A stretch of 34,914 nucleotides of DNA from Saprospiraceae bacterium (GTDB taxonomy: Bacteria > Bacteroidota > Bacteroidia > Chitinophagales > Saprospiraceae): positions 1 through 34,914 of the forward strand of contig JADLBE010000084.1 in assembly GCA_020847915.1 (NCBI GenBank), given 5' to 3'. Within the stretch, counting starts at the first letter, position 1; each line of letters opens with the position of its first letter. Both the position numbers and the translations under genes were made by a program. Of this stretch, positions 7,821-16,158 are shown piece by piece. A model generated the notes under the pieces. That model made no database searches and was not told where the DNA came from. It worked only from the letters and a program-made list of their open reading frames with translations.

Positions 7821-7893
7821 GGTGCCTTAGCTCAGCTGGTAGAGCAATGGACTGAAAATCCATGTGTCCCCGGTTCGATTCCGGGAGGCACCA
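7821..7893 (+). tRNA. tRNA-Phe (anticodon GAA)
   Basis: A complete 73-nt cloverleaf: acceptor GGTGCCT/AGGCACC, D arm GCTC/GAGC, anticodon stem ATGGA/TCCAT with loop CTGAAAA (anticodon GAA), T arm CCCGG/CCGGG with loop TTCGATT, and discriminator A at 7893. The 3' CCA is not encoded (CCG follows). The terminator at 7922-7958 follows, so it is a single-tRNA unit. Confidence 0.97.
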
Positions 7894-7921
7894 CCGGGCA
7901 GAACTTTTGAGCCCAATGTTT

Positions 7922-7958
7922 AACGCCCACGGTCGAAGACTGTGGGCGTTTTTTTTTG
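7922..7958 (+). terminator. Rho-independent terminator after tRNA-Phe
   Basis: The stem AACGCCCAC pairs with GTGGGCGTT around a short loop (GGTCGAAGAC-type), followed by an uninterrupted run of T. It lies 29 nt past the tRNA end. Confidence 0.9.
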
Positions 7959-8233
7959 TATTTATCGTGATTTTTTAAAGAGGTGTTGAAGGAGGGTTAC
8001 AATTTGAAGACTAAGTGCGATGAAAATTGGGCTTGCCGGTTTGGTGACCATTTAAAATTACGCTGAGCATCAATACTTTTATCGCCATAATACTGTCCGG
8101 GTTTTCTCTGATTTACTACAATCAAACGCATATTGAATTTGTTTTACATTAAGAAATATTGTCTAACCCACTACAAACAAATAACATAAAGATTTAGTTC
8201 CAATACTGTAGCTAAAGTTCAAGGCAATTTTTT
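7959..8233. other. Gene-free, AT-rich spacer
   Basis: Between the tRNA terminator and the nested palindrome I find no credible gene. Frames are short; one out-of-frame pair encodes a brief hydrophobic stretch (about 8056-8155) without a start codon, possibly gene debris. No promoter or RNA structure could be recognised with confidence. Confidence 0.6.
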
Positions 8234-8433
8234 AACCGCGTTAGCGGTGTAAGGTTTATAGGACAACACAACCCACAAACCCGGAGCCGCTTTAGCGGCG
8301 AAAGCCTTTACCCAGGCATAAGTTTTTGAATATGAGATAATTACGGAGTGTCGAAGGCTTTCGCCGCTAAAGCGGCTCCGGGGTTTGTGGGTAGTTAATT
8401 TCTATAAACCCTTCCACCGCTAAAGCGGTTGAA
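8234..8433. repeat. Nested inverted repeat built on an AACCGC/CTAAAGCGG motif
   Basis: The inner arms 8271-8308 and 8354-8392 are reverse complements except for a one-base insertion, each containing the small palindrome GCCGCTTTAGCGGC. Outer arms 8234-8261 and 8402-8433 (AACCGCGTTAGCGGTG against CCACCGCTAAAGCGGTT, then GTTTATAG) pair less perfectly. The whole is a two-layer cruciform of about 200 bp in a gene-free gap, similar in layout to REP/MITE-type intergenic elements. No transposase or coding content lies inside. Confidence 0.9.
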
Positions 8434-8605
8434 TTGATAGACAGTAAGGTTTAATACCCTTTTTGCATAATCTAGAAGGAGCTGTTTCACATTGATTAAG
8501 CTCGACATTTTCCGAAGGCTGGAACACAAAAGTTGAAACCTTGTTACAATCATCTGACCGCTCCGAGGTCTTTTGTTTTCCCCTATCTTGCACCATAATT
8601 CTTTT

Positions 8606-9673
8606 ATGTCCGACGATATCATCATCCGAATCCTGCTCCTGCCTTTGTCCATGCTGTACGGCATCGGCGTGGGTTTACGCCTGTTGATGTACCGCATCGG
8701 CATCGTGCGCAGCGTGAAGTTCAGCATGCCCGTCATTTCGGTGGGCAACCTCTCGGTGGGTGGCGCCGGCAAATCGCCCCACATCGAATACCTCCTGCGC
8801 TGGCTCGGCGATTACCTCGAGGTGGCCGTTTTGAGCCGGGGCTACGGCCGCAAAAGCATGGGTTACCTGCCGGTCACCATCATCGATACGGCCGAGCAGG
8901 TGGGCGACGAACCCTTGCAGTTCAAACGAAAATTTCCGGAAGTGCCCATCGCCGTGAGCGAAAGCCGGGCCCTGGGTGTACCCGAACTGGTGAAACGCAA
9001 CCCGGAATTGCAGGTGGTTTTGCTCGACGATGCGTTTCAGCACCTGGCCGTGACGCCCGGACTCAACATACTACTTACCGAGTTTAAAAAACCGTTCACA
9101 CGCGACTGGCTCCTGCCCTCCGGCCGATTGCGCGAGTGGCGCGCCGGTTACCGCCGTGCCGACATCATCGTCGTGTCCAAGTGTCCGCCCGAACTCACCG
9201 CCGAACAACGCCGCAAACTTATTCGTGAAATCGATCCATTTCCGCGCCAGCGGGTCTATTTCTCGCGCTACCGCTACGGCTTGCCCTACGACATGCTCCG
9301 CCCCGACGTGCGCCGTCCGCTCGATGCCACCACCGACGTACTCCTGCTGAGCGCCATCGCCAACACGGATTACCTGCTCGACTACATGGCCACAAGCGTG
9401 CTCTCGGCCAAAACCATGGAATTTGAAGACCACCACAACTACGACCTCGCCGACCTGGTGGACGTGCAACGCCGCTTCGAGTCCATGATCTCACCCAATA
9501 AAATCATCGTTACCACGGAAAAAGACGCCGCCCGCCTCGAGCCGCACCACAAATTTTTCTTCGAAAACAACCTGCCCGTGTTCGTCCTACCCGTAGAGGT
9601 CGCCTTTTGCGACAACGACGAGGTCGAGTTTCAGGAGGATGTGCGGGGGTTTCTGCTGAACTTCAAAGTCTGA
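8606..9673 (+). CDS. lpxK: Tetraacyldisaccharide 4'-kinase LpxK
   Basis: LpxK phosphorylates the 4' position of the lipid A disaccharide at the inner face of the cytoplasmic membrane. The N-terminal helix is hydrophobic (RILLLPLSMLYGIGVGL), the P-loop is GNLSVGGAGKSP (47-58; Ser in place of the common Thr), and VLSRGYGRKS and LLDDAFQH are family motifs. The length of 355 residues fits the Bacteroidota form. The start is ATG at 8606 (MSDDII); the frame is open to 8573, but the TATCTT -7-like box at 8584 argues for the short form. It stands alone on the plus strand. Its stop TGA (9671-9673) is the first three bases of the palindrome that follows. Confidence 0.95.
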   Translation: MSDDIIIRILLLPLSMLYGIGVGLRLLMYRIGIVRSVKFSMPVISVGNLSVGGAGKSPHIEYLLRWLGDYLEVAVLSRGYGRKSMGYLPVTIIDTAEQVGDEPLQFKRKFPEVPIAVSESRALGVPELVKRNPELQVVLLDDAFQHLAVTPGLNILLTEFKKPFTRDWLLPSGRLREWRAGYRRADIIVVSKCPPELTAEQRRKLIREIDPFPRQRVYFSRYRYGLPYDMLRPDVRRPLDATTDVLLLSAIANTDYLLDYMATSVLSAKTMEFEDHHNYDLADLVDVQRRFESMISPNKIIVTTEKDAARLEPHHKFFFENNLPVFVLPVEVAFCDNDEVEFQEDVRGFLLNFKV

Positions 9674-9872
9674 TCAGGATTTCCAGGATTTAAAGATTTA
9701 CAGGATTTTTATTTCAGGATTGCGTGCAAACCATTGGGTTATTCATCCTTAAACAAGCTTTCTGCTGATTTTTATTTCAGGATTTTTATTTCAGGATTGC
9801 GTGCAAACCATTGGGTAACACAATCCTGAAATAAAAATCCTGTAAATCTTTAAATCCTGGAAATCCTGATCA
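9671..9872. repeat. Inverted repeat with perfect 52-bp arms that encode both flanking stop codons
   Basis: The left arm 9671-9722 and the right arm 9821-9872 are exact reverse complements over 52 bp. Each outer end is TGATCA, whose TGA is the lpxK stop (9671-9673) on the plus strand and the rlmN stop (9870-9872) on the minus strand. Inside, a 37-bp direct repeat occurs at 9703-9739 and 9780-9816, overlapping the left arm, with a further partial copy at 9767-9780. The arms contain repeated AATCCTG words. It would form a long hairpin at the 3' end of both convergent mRNAs. Confidence 0.97.
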
Positions 9873-10919
9873 TTTGTTCGCCAGCTGTCCGCACGCCGCA
9901 TCAATATCCTTGCCCCGGCTGCGGCGTACCGTAACCGTGATGCCTGCTTCGGCAACGGCGGCGGCGAAGGCGTTGAGACGTTCTTCACCCGATTTGGTGA
10001 AGGGCGCCCCGTCGATGGGGTTGTATTCGATGATGTTTACACGCACAGGGAACTTGCGACGGCAAAGCTGGATGAGCTTTTTGGCGTCTTCGGGACCGTC
10101 GTTGAAGTTTTCGAAAGCGATGTATTCGTAGGAGATCCGGTTGTGTGTGAGTTGGTAGAAATATTCGAGGGCTTCCATCAGCGTTTTGAGGTTGTTGCTC
10201 TCGTTGATGGGCATGATCTCGTTGCGTTTGGTATCGTCGGAGGCGTGCAGGCTTAAGGCGAGGTTGCTTCGGTAGCCGTCGTCGGCCAGTTTGCGGATCA
10301 TTTTGGCGATACCGGCGGTGCTGATGGTGATGCGCCGTGCGCCCATGCCGAGGCCAAGCGGCGGTGCGGCGGTGATGCGTTCCACACTTTCCATGGTACT
10401 CGCGTAGTTGAGCAGGGGTTCGCCCATGCCCATGTACACGATGTTGGTGAGGTTTTTTCCGAAGGTTAAAAGGCACTGGCGGTTCACGGCCGCCACCTGG
10501 TCCACGATTTCATACGCTTCCAGATTTCGTTTGCGTTCCATGCGGCCTGTGGCGCAAAACGAGCAGGTAAGACTGCAGCCCACCTGGGTACTTACGCAAA
10601 CGGTAAAACGGTCGTCCGAAGGCACGGGTATGAGCACACTTTCGATGCGGTGACCGTCGTGGGTGAGGAAACGTGTTTTGATGGTGCCGTCGTTGCTGTG
10701 CTGCACGGCGTCTTCAAGAAGTGTGTGGAACGTGAAATTTTCCTTCAGTTTGGCGCGCAGTTCTTTCGACACGTTGGTCATGCCGTCGAAGCTGGTCACA
10801 CTTTTGGCCCAAAGCCATTCGTATATTTGTTTGGCGCGAAAACGCGGCTCACCCCACTCGGCAAGTGTGGCCTCGAGGTCGAAAAGATTGATCGCGCGCA
10901 AATCTGTTGATTTAGTCAT
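9870..10919 (-). CDS. rlmN: Dual-specificity RNA methyltransferase RlmN
   Basis: A radical-SAM enzyme that makes 2-methyladenosine at A2503 of 23S rRNA and A37 of some tRNAs. The cluster motif C-x3-C-x2-C is CSLTCSFC (Cys115, 119, 122). GMGEPLLNY is the SAM-binding motif and CGQL near the end carries the methyl-carrier Cys343. The length of 349 residues is normal. The start is ATG at 10919 (MTKSTD); the apparent extension to 11027 is translation through a palindrome. Its stop codon lies in the 9671-9872 element. Confidence 0.96.
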   Translation of the reverse strand: MTKSTDLRAINLFDLEATLAEWGEPRFRAKQIYEWLWAKSVTSFDGMTNVSKELRAKLKENFTFHTLLEDAVQHSNDGTIKTRFLTHDGHRIESVLIPVPSDDRFTVCVSTQVGCSLTCSFCATGRMERKRNLEAYEIVDQVAAVNRQCLLTFGKNLTNIVYMGMGEPLLNYASTMESVERITAAPPLGLGMGARRITISTAGIAKMIRKLADDGYRSNLALSLHASDDTKRNEIMPINESNNLKTLMEALEYFYQLTHNRISYEYIAFENFNDGPEDAKKLIQLCRRKFPVRVNIIEYNPIDGAPFTKSGEERLNAFAAAVAEAGITVTVRRSRGKDIDAACGQLANK

Positions 10920-10944
10920 TGAATGCTTAAGACTTAAGATTGAT

Positions 10945-11096
10945 ATCGTTGACACAGGGTACACAGAGGAAAAAAACAGGAGAACACAGAGGGGTATCCG
11001 GCTACGCCGTCTATAAATTGATTTCACTTAGCCGGCGTAGCCGGATACCCCTCTGTGTTCTCCTGTTTTTTCCTCTGTGTACCCTGTGTCAACGAT
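10945..11096. repeat. Long inverted repeat, 65/64-bp arms
   Basis: The left arm 10945-11009 and the right arm 11033-11096 are reverse complements except for one base in an A/T run (seven A against six T). The loop is 23 nt. ACACAG words recur in the arms, and the inner ends carry CCGGCTACGCCG-type sequence. The right arm abuts the stop (11097-11099) of the minus-strand membrane protein; the left arm ends 26 bp before the rlmN ATG. It therefore separates two minus-strand genes and could terminate the upstream one. Confidence 0.96.
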
Positions 11097-13196
11097 TTAA
11101 TATGCCCCAAAGTACCTCCGCATGAACCATTCGGCCACCAGCAAACTGGCCAGCAGCGCGAAAATCCATTTGAGGTTGATGAGCGGACTGGTTTTAGACG
11201 TGCTGTACACGACAGGTTTCACCGTCTGGTTGTTTTTTATTTTTTCGGCGATGGAGGCCAGGTCGCCGGGCGCCAAAGTTTCGCCGCCGTAGCGGGTACT
11301 GAGCTGGCGCAAAACGGCATGTCGTGCGCTGGTTTCGAACAGTTCGAGTTCGATGGGCCTTACGCTGAAACGGCCGTCGTAAGTGAGGTTTTGCCCGTTG
11401 AAGGTGGTTGTTCCGCGGTAGGTGTAATTGCCTGTCGGCAAAATACCGGCGTTGAGCGCATACGCTTTACCCACGCGGTTGAAAGTGTAGGTGTACTCTT
11501 TGCCGTCCTTGTTGCGGATGCTCATGGCCACGTCGGGTTCGTTGGTGAGCTCGTAGTTGTCGTTGTAGAGCTCGGCGCCGAAACCGACCGCTTCATTTTC
11601 GTTGAAAATGTTTTGGTCGAGCGTAACGCGGAATTTTCGTTTGTCCTCCTTCAACGTGAGGTACTGCACGGTTTTACCCACCAACTCGTCGAAAATTTCG
11701 TGGTTGTTGTGTTGCAGGTAATCGAAAAGGCGCCATTTCCAGAGGCCTTCGCCGAGAAATACACCCGTTTTGATGCCCTGACTTTCGCCGATGGCCAACA
11801 GGGGTTGTTCGGTGTCCACTTTGCCGATACGTTTGTACAGCAGTACCTGAGCTCCGGGCAGGGCTTCAAATTTGCCGAAAGCGGAGGTCACGGGGTTGAA
11901 CTTGGGCAACTCGTCGGTTACGCGCGGACTCAGGCTAAACGTCGCAAAACGCGTCGAAACCTTGCCCTGCACGTCGTCGCTTTGGCGGCCGTCGCTTTGC
12001 AGGCGCACGAGATCCTGGGCGCCGTTGAGGTTGGCAAAGCCCGTTTGCATGCCCGCCACAAAAAGGCGTGGTATACGTTTGGCATTGAGCGCGTTGAGCA
12101 CACCCACCGCGTCGTTGTTCACCGACGGCAGGTTGTGCAGGATGGCGAAGTCGTATTTCGATACGTCGAGTCCGGGCTGGTTGATGTAGGCGATGCTGAC
12201 CTGGTAGTTTTTGTTGGATTCCAGGGTTTGGCGCAGGGCCGAGAGGTCAGGGTGTGGACTGTTTGCCAACAGCAAAATTTTCTGTCGGGCGTCAAGTACA
12301 TCGATGAAAATTTCGCGGCTGTTGTTCACGGTACTGGCTTCGCCGGGCAATTTGGCCAGCGAAACCACGTATTGTACCACGCCCGGCGTTTTGGCTTCGA
12401 GCAAAATTTCTTTGGTGGTAAAAAAGTCGTTGCCGTTGATGCCCACCGGAATGCTTTGCAAAGTTTGACGGTTATCGCCTTCCACACGGCTTATGGTGAG
12501 TACGCTTTGTTGTCCGCCGCAAAACGTAGCTGCCACGTCGATCTGGATGCTCATCTGGTCGCCCAGGTAAGCGATTTTGTTGTGGAAAACCCGTTTGATG
12601 AGCAGGTCTTTTTTGGGCGTGGTATCGCCGAGAGCAACGGTGTACACCGGGGCGTTGAGTTGCACATCGGCATAACCCGGATTGCTGCCTTCGTTGTAAA
12701 TACCATCGGAGGCTACAATGACGGCACCCAGGTTTTGTCCGCCGTAACGGTCGTACACATCGCGCATGAGCTGCGAGAGGTTGGTGACTTTGTCCACAAA
12801 GTTGAAGTCGACCGTTTCGCGCACATCGTCGCCAAAAGCGAGTTCATGCACTTCATAGTCCTCCGACAAGGCATCGCGCAGGGCGTTCCAGTTTTGTTTG
12901 TAATTTTCGAGTCCTTCACCGCGCAGTTCGGAGGCAATGCTTTCCGAGTGGTCCTGCGCCAAAACGACCACCGGTTTTTTGGTTTCGGTGATTACACTTT
13001 TCAGCAGTGGGGAAAGCAAAAGGGCGCTGAGCAGGGTGATGACGAGGAAGCGCAGCAGAGCCAGCCAGCGGTGCAGGTGGGGGTGCTGTTCGCGGAACGT
13101 GGTGTCGCGGAAATAAAGCAATGCGGCGTAGGCGAGCCCGAGCAGCACGCACAGCAGCAAAAACCAGGCAGGGTATTGAAACGTAAGATTGGACAT
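11097..13196 (-). CDS. Large membrane protein with von Willebrand A-like and glutamine-amidotransferase-like regions
   Basis: A 699-residue protein starting at ATG 13196 (MSNLTFQYPAW). Two N-terminal membrane helices (about 9-29 and 45-66) and one C-terminal helix (about 675-692) flank a large periplasmic part. A VWA-like region begins near 74 (KPVVVLAQDHSES); D82-x-S84-x-S86 fits the metal site DxSxS, and VIVASDGIYNEG follows. After it, KILLLANSPHPDLSALRQTL resembles the amidotransferase-like fold seen in this group of Bacteroidota and Planctomycetota membrane proteins. The C-terminal region has beta-rich repeats. Function unknown; perhaps an envelope scaffold. The long open frame on the opposite strand is a shadow. 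Confidence 0.75.
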   Translation of the reverse strand: MSNLTFQYPAWFLLLCVLLGLAYAALLYFRDTTFREQHPHLHRWLALLRFLVITLLSALLLSPLLKSVITETKKPVVVLAQDHSESIASELRGEGLENYKQNWNALRDALSEDYEVHELAFGDDVRETVDFNFVDKVTNLSQLMRDVYDRYGGQNLGAVIVASDGIYNEGSNPGYADVQLNAPVYTVALGDTTPKKDLLIKRVFHNKIAYLGDQMSIQIDVAATFCGGQQSVLTISRVEGDNRQTLQSIPVGINGNDFFTTKEILLEAKTPGVVQYVVSLAKLPGEASTVNNSREIFIDVLDARQKILLLANSPHPDLSALRQTLESNKNYQVSIAYINQPGLDVSKYDFAILHNLPSVNNDAVGVLNALNAKRIPRLFVAGMQTGFANLNGAQDLVRLQSDGRQSDDVQGKVSTRFATFSLSPRVTDELPKFNPVTSAFGKFEALPGAQVLLYKRIGKVDTEQPLLAIGESQGIKTGVFLGEGLWKWRLFDYLQHNNHEIFDELVGKTVQYLTLKEDKRKFRVTLDQNIFNENEAVGFGAELYNDNYELTNEPDVAMSIRNKDGKEYTYTFNRVGKAYALNAGILPTGNYTYRGTTTFNGQNLTYDGRFSVRPIELELFETSARHAVLRQLSTRYGGETLAPGDLASIAEKIKNNQTVKPVVYSTSKTSPLINLKWIFALLASLLVAEWFMRRYFGAY

Positions 13197-13341
13197 TGTC
13201 GATGGTAGAGGGTAGTAACCCAAGGCTATACAGGACGCAAAATTGGCGAAATTGTTGCGAATCAACACGCTTTAGAGACGGCTTGTTCTGCCGGTATGCA
13301 TTTGAAGGTGTTGTTTGACAGTTTTGAGCCGATAAAAAAGG

Positions 13342-13349
13342 TAATTTTG
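13342..13349 (+). promoter_or_regulatory. -7 promoter element upstream of the OmpA-family gene
   Basis: TAATTTTG is an exact TAnnTTTG match 41 nt before the ATG at 13391. TTG triplets occur at 13315-13317 and 13324-13326, with spacers of 24 and 15 nt, just outside the usual range. Confidence 0.45.
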
Positions 13350-13390
13350 CGGCTATTCATGCGTTTGTAATCATCCTTACAGCTCAAAAC

Positions 13391-15508
13391 ATGATCCGGT
13401 TCTGCACCGCAGCGTTTGTTTTTTTATTTCCCCTTGCCTTGTTCGCCCAAAAAGCGTCTGATTTGAAACGCAATGGCGAAAAAATGTTTGAAGCCCGCCG
13501 TTACGCGGAAGCATTGTCGCTGCTTGCCCGGTACCAACAGGAAAAACCCGGCGAAACAGCCGTGCTTACCAAATTGGGCATCTGCAATTATTACGTCAAC
13601 CAGCCCGACAAAGCCAGGCAATACCTCGAATACATCCTCAAACAAAATCCGGCAACCCCCGATCCGGAAGTTTACCTGTACATGGCCCGTACGTTGCACG
13701 GCCAAAGAGAGTTCGACAAAGCCATACCTTTTTACAAAGGTTTTTTGGAACGTGCCGGTGAAAAACACCCGCTGCGCGCCAACGTGACCGACAACATCAG
13801 GCGTTGTGCTTTGGCGATAGATATTCCGGACAACCCCGCCGTGGCACTGGTGGAAAACCTGGGTCCGGGCGTGAACAGCACAGGCGACGAATTTGCACCC
13901 CTGCCTTCGGTAAACAACCGAAACCGACTTTATTTTGCGGCAGCGCGCGACAGCAGCATCGGCGGGCGCCGCAACAACGAAGGCTATGAAGACGCTGTGG
14001 CAGGGCATTTTTGCACCGACATGATGTTCAGCGACCTGCGCACCAGCGGTTGGAGCGCCGCCGAACCACTCGCCAGCCTGCTCAATACCTCGCGGCATGA
14101 AGTGCCCCTTTGTTTTGATGAAAAAGGGCAATTGTTGTATTTTTTTCGCGGATTTACCCATTTCAGCGGCGAAATGCTGATCGATTCGGCCGGGCGCAAC
14201 GACGAATTTGCCGTCACCTCGCCGTCATTTCAAGGCCCACTCAGCGTCGAAAACGGCGATGCAGCCCCGTTTTTTTTCAACGATACCATCCTGCTTTTTG
14301 CAAGCAGACGCGAAGGCGGATTGGGTGGACTGGACCTGTACGTTTCTTTTTTGCGCGACAGCGCCTGGACAGTTGCGCAAAACCTGGGTCCTGAAGTGAA
14401 CTCTCCTTACGACGAAACAACACCATTTCTTGCCCGCAACGGTCGCAGCCTGTACTTCAGCAGCAACAGGTTGAGCAGTATGGGTGGACTGGATGTTTTT
14501 AACGCTGTTTTCGACGACAAAACAGCCCTGTGGCAAGCACCTGTAAACATGGGCCCATTGGTGAATTCACCGGCCGACGATGCGTTTTTCCGCCTTGCCA
14601 ACGACGGCGCGGCTGCTTATTTCGCCTCTTCAAGGTTCGAAAGTTTGGGGGAAAGGGATTTGTTTGTAGCCTGGTTCCGCGAAGCGCAGGAAGACCACCT
14701 GGAAAAAAGCAATCCGCCTACGTTTGCACAGGTAAAAGCGCCGGCAAAGGCATCGGAACAAAAAGAGTTTGTACTGCCGGTGATGTTGTACACCGACGAG
14801 CGCGACGTACTCAATCCGGACAACCTGAAAGCCATCGATCAATTCGCAGCGGCAGCCCGGTTGGTGCCTGACGCCGTCGTGCTGGTCACGGTGCATACCG
14901 ACGAAACTGGTCCGGCCAAGTTTGATTTGTACAACGGCATCAAACGCGCCGAACTTGTAGGCAAAGCGCTTACCGAACGGGGCGTACCTGCCTCGAGGAT
15001 ACGACTCAGAAGTTGCGGACCTTACTACCCTGTCGCCCGGAACGTGATGGATGCCGCACCCAATCCGATGGGCAGCACCTTGAACCGCCGCATCGAATTG
15101 GCCCTGCCCACGGTTTCGGATGCTGGACTGCCGGTGTTGGTACGCCAGGAAAAACCGGTGGTGTCGGAACTGATGGCTTCAGAGGGCGCCGAACAGTATG
15201 CTGCAATGATGGCAGGTGTTTCCTACCGCGTGGATGTGACCACCACAAGGCAATTGTTGAACAACGATGTGCTTGCCATGTACCGGGATCAAATCATCGA
15301 CAACCAGCAGGGAACCGGATTGTATTTGTATACAGCAGGTTTGTTTAAAGACCATGCCAAAGCGGTGCAGTTGCGCAAGGAACTGCAGAACCAGGGCTTT
15401 GCCGAAGCAACGGTTGGCGCCTATGTGCATGGCATCAGAATTTCCAAAGCAGAAGCCGTCGCATTGCTCAAAAAGTATCCCGAACTTACCGCCTTTGTCA
15501 GAGGATAA
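13391..15508 (+). CDS. TPR / PD40 beta-propeller / OmpA / SPOR-like envelope protein
   Basis: A 705-residue exported protein. Order: signal peptide ending LFAQ (about 1-19), TPR repeats (about 24-140, for example YAEALSLLARYQQEKPG), PD40-type propeller units (about 150-430; SLYFSSNRLSSMGGLDVF and similar repeats), an OmpA peptidoglycan-binding domain (about 465-580; TDETG, NGIKRAELVGKALTERGV, NRRIEL), and a C-terminal SPOR-like segment (about 643-705; TAGLFKDHAKAVQLRKELQNQ). The TPR-PD40-OmpA order recalls PorE of the type IX secretion system, but there is no lipobox and the SPOR-like tail is extra. It likely sits in the periplasm bound to peptidoglycan. First of a plus-strand group with the genes at 15528 and 16159. 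Confidence 0.85.
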   Translation: MIRFCTAAFVFLFPLALFAQKASDLKRNGEKMFEARRYAEALSLLARYQQEKPGETAVLTKLGICNYYVNQPDKARQYLEYILKQNPATPDPEVYLYMARTLHGQREFDKAIPFYKGFLERAGEKHPLRANVTDNIRRCALAIDIPDNPAVALVENLGPGVNSTGDEFAPLPSVNNRNRLYFAAARDSSIGGRRNNEGYEDAVAGHFCTDMMFSDLRTSGWSAAEPLASLLNTSRHEVPLCFDEKGQLLYFFRGFTHFSGEMLIDSAGRNDEFAVTSPSFQGPLSVENGDAAPFFFNDTILLFASRREGGLGGLDLYVSFLRDSAWTVAQNLGPEVNSPYDETTPFLARNGRSLYFSSNRLSSMGGLDVFNAVFDDKTALWQAPVNMGPLVNSPADDAFFRLANDGAAAYFASSRFESLGERDLFVAWFREAQEDHLEKSNPPTFAQVKAPAKASEQKEFVLPVMLYTDERDVLNPDNLKAIDQFAAAARLVPDAVVLVTVHTDETGPAKFDLYNGIKRAELVGKALTERGVPASRIRLRSCGPYYPVARNVMDAAPNPMGSTLNRRIELALPTVSDAGLPVLVRQEKPVVSELMASEGAEQYAAMMAGVSYRVDVTTTRQLLNNDVLAMYRDQIIDNQQGTGLYLYTAGLFKDHAKAVQLRKELQNQGFAEATVGAYVHGIRISKAEAVALLKKYPELTAFVRG

Positions 15509-15527
15509 TATAGTCTAATCATCCATT

Positions 15528-16106
15528 ATGCACAGCATCAACCAGCGTATCGATTTTCTGCGCGAAAGCCTGAAAAATTTGCGAAATACAGGGAGCATAG
15601 CGCCCAGTTCGAGGTTTTTATGCAAAAATATGGCGGATAAAATCGACACCGCTCGTGCGCAGGTGGTGGTCGAGTTGGGTGCAGGCAATGGCGTAATTAC
15701 AAGTTACATCCTTGATCGGTTGCGACCTGATGCGCGTTTGTTGATTTTTGAAATCAACGATGCCTTTGTGGACAAAATAACGCAAAAGTTTGATGATCCG
15801 CGCATTTTGCTCATCCACGATTCGGCAGAAAAAATGGGCAAACATTTTGAAAAACATGGCATTACACATGTAGACTATTTTGTTTCAGCCATTCCATTTG
15901 TTATGTTGCCCGAAGCCGTTGCGCAAAACATCATTGGCGAATGTTTGCGGTGGTTGAAACCGGGAGGCCAATTCATACAATTTCATTATTCACGTGTTCT
16001 GGTGAATTATTACAAGCGTATTTTCGGCAATGCGACCGTCGATTTTGTGGCACTCAACATGCCGCCGGCATTCATCATTACCTGCGAAAAAACAAGTGGT
16101 AAATAA
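15528..16106 (+). CDS. SAM-dependent methyltransferase, PmtA-like (phosphatidylethanolamine N-methyltransferase type)
   Basis: A 192-residue class I methyltransferase. NTGSIAPSSRFLCKNMA (about 20-36) matches the GxIxPSSR start seen in PmtA and related enzymes; motif I is VVVELGAGNGVIT, and DYFVSAIPFVMLP sits where PmtA has VSSLPLLxFP. It probably methylates a membrane lipid headgroup or another amine; an rRNA dimethylase role is less likely because the NLPY motif is absent. It lies 19 bp after the OmpA-family gene, so they are likely cotranscribed. Confidence 0.7.
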   Translation: MHSINQRIDFLRESLKNLRNTGSIAPSSRFLCKNMADKIDTARAQVVVELGAGNGVITSYILDRLRPDARLLIFEINDAFVDKITQKFDDPRILLIHDSAEKMGKHFEKHGITHVDYFVSAIPFVMLPEAVAQNIIGECLRWLKPGGQFIQFHYSRVLVNYYKRIFGNATVDFVALNMPPAFIITCEKTSGK

Positions 16107-16158
16107 TCCGGTTTCATGCCTTGCCAGAATTTCCTTTCCGCATCCTAAAGCAACCTCC

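Noticed and set aside
7990..8160. A short hydrophobic out-of-frame stretch after the tRNA terminator
   Set aside because: No start codon, no promoter and a stop just upstream in the frame. Could be gene debris, but there is too little to call a pseudogene.
8395..8784. A 129-codon frame on the minus strand over the 5' end of lpxK
   Set aside because: Antisense to lpxK; no family resemblance, and the palindrome supplies its stop.
5883..9872. CRISPR-like arrays
   Set aside because: The repeats are inverted or short tandem, with no regular repeat-spacer pattern and no cas genes.
11055..13208. A 717-codon open frame on the plus strand
   Set aside because: It lies wholly antisense to the 699-residue membrane protein and starts inside the palindrome; its sequence is Val/Phe/Gly/His-rich and unlike any protein. 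It is the shadow of a real gene with strong codon bias.
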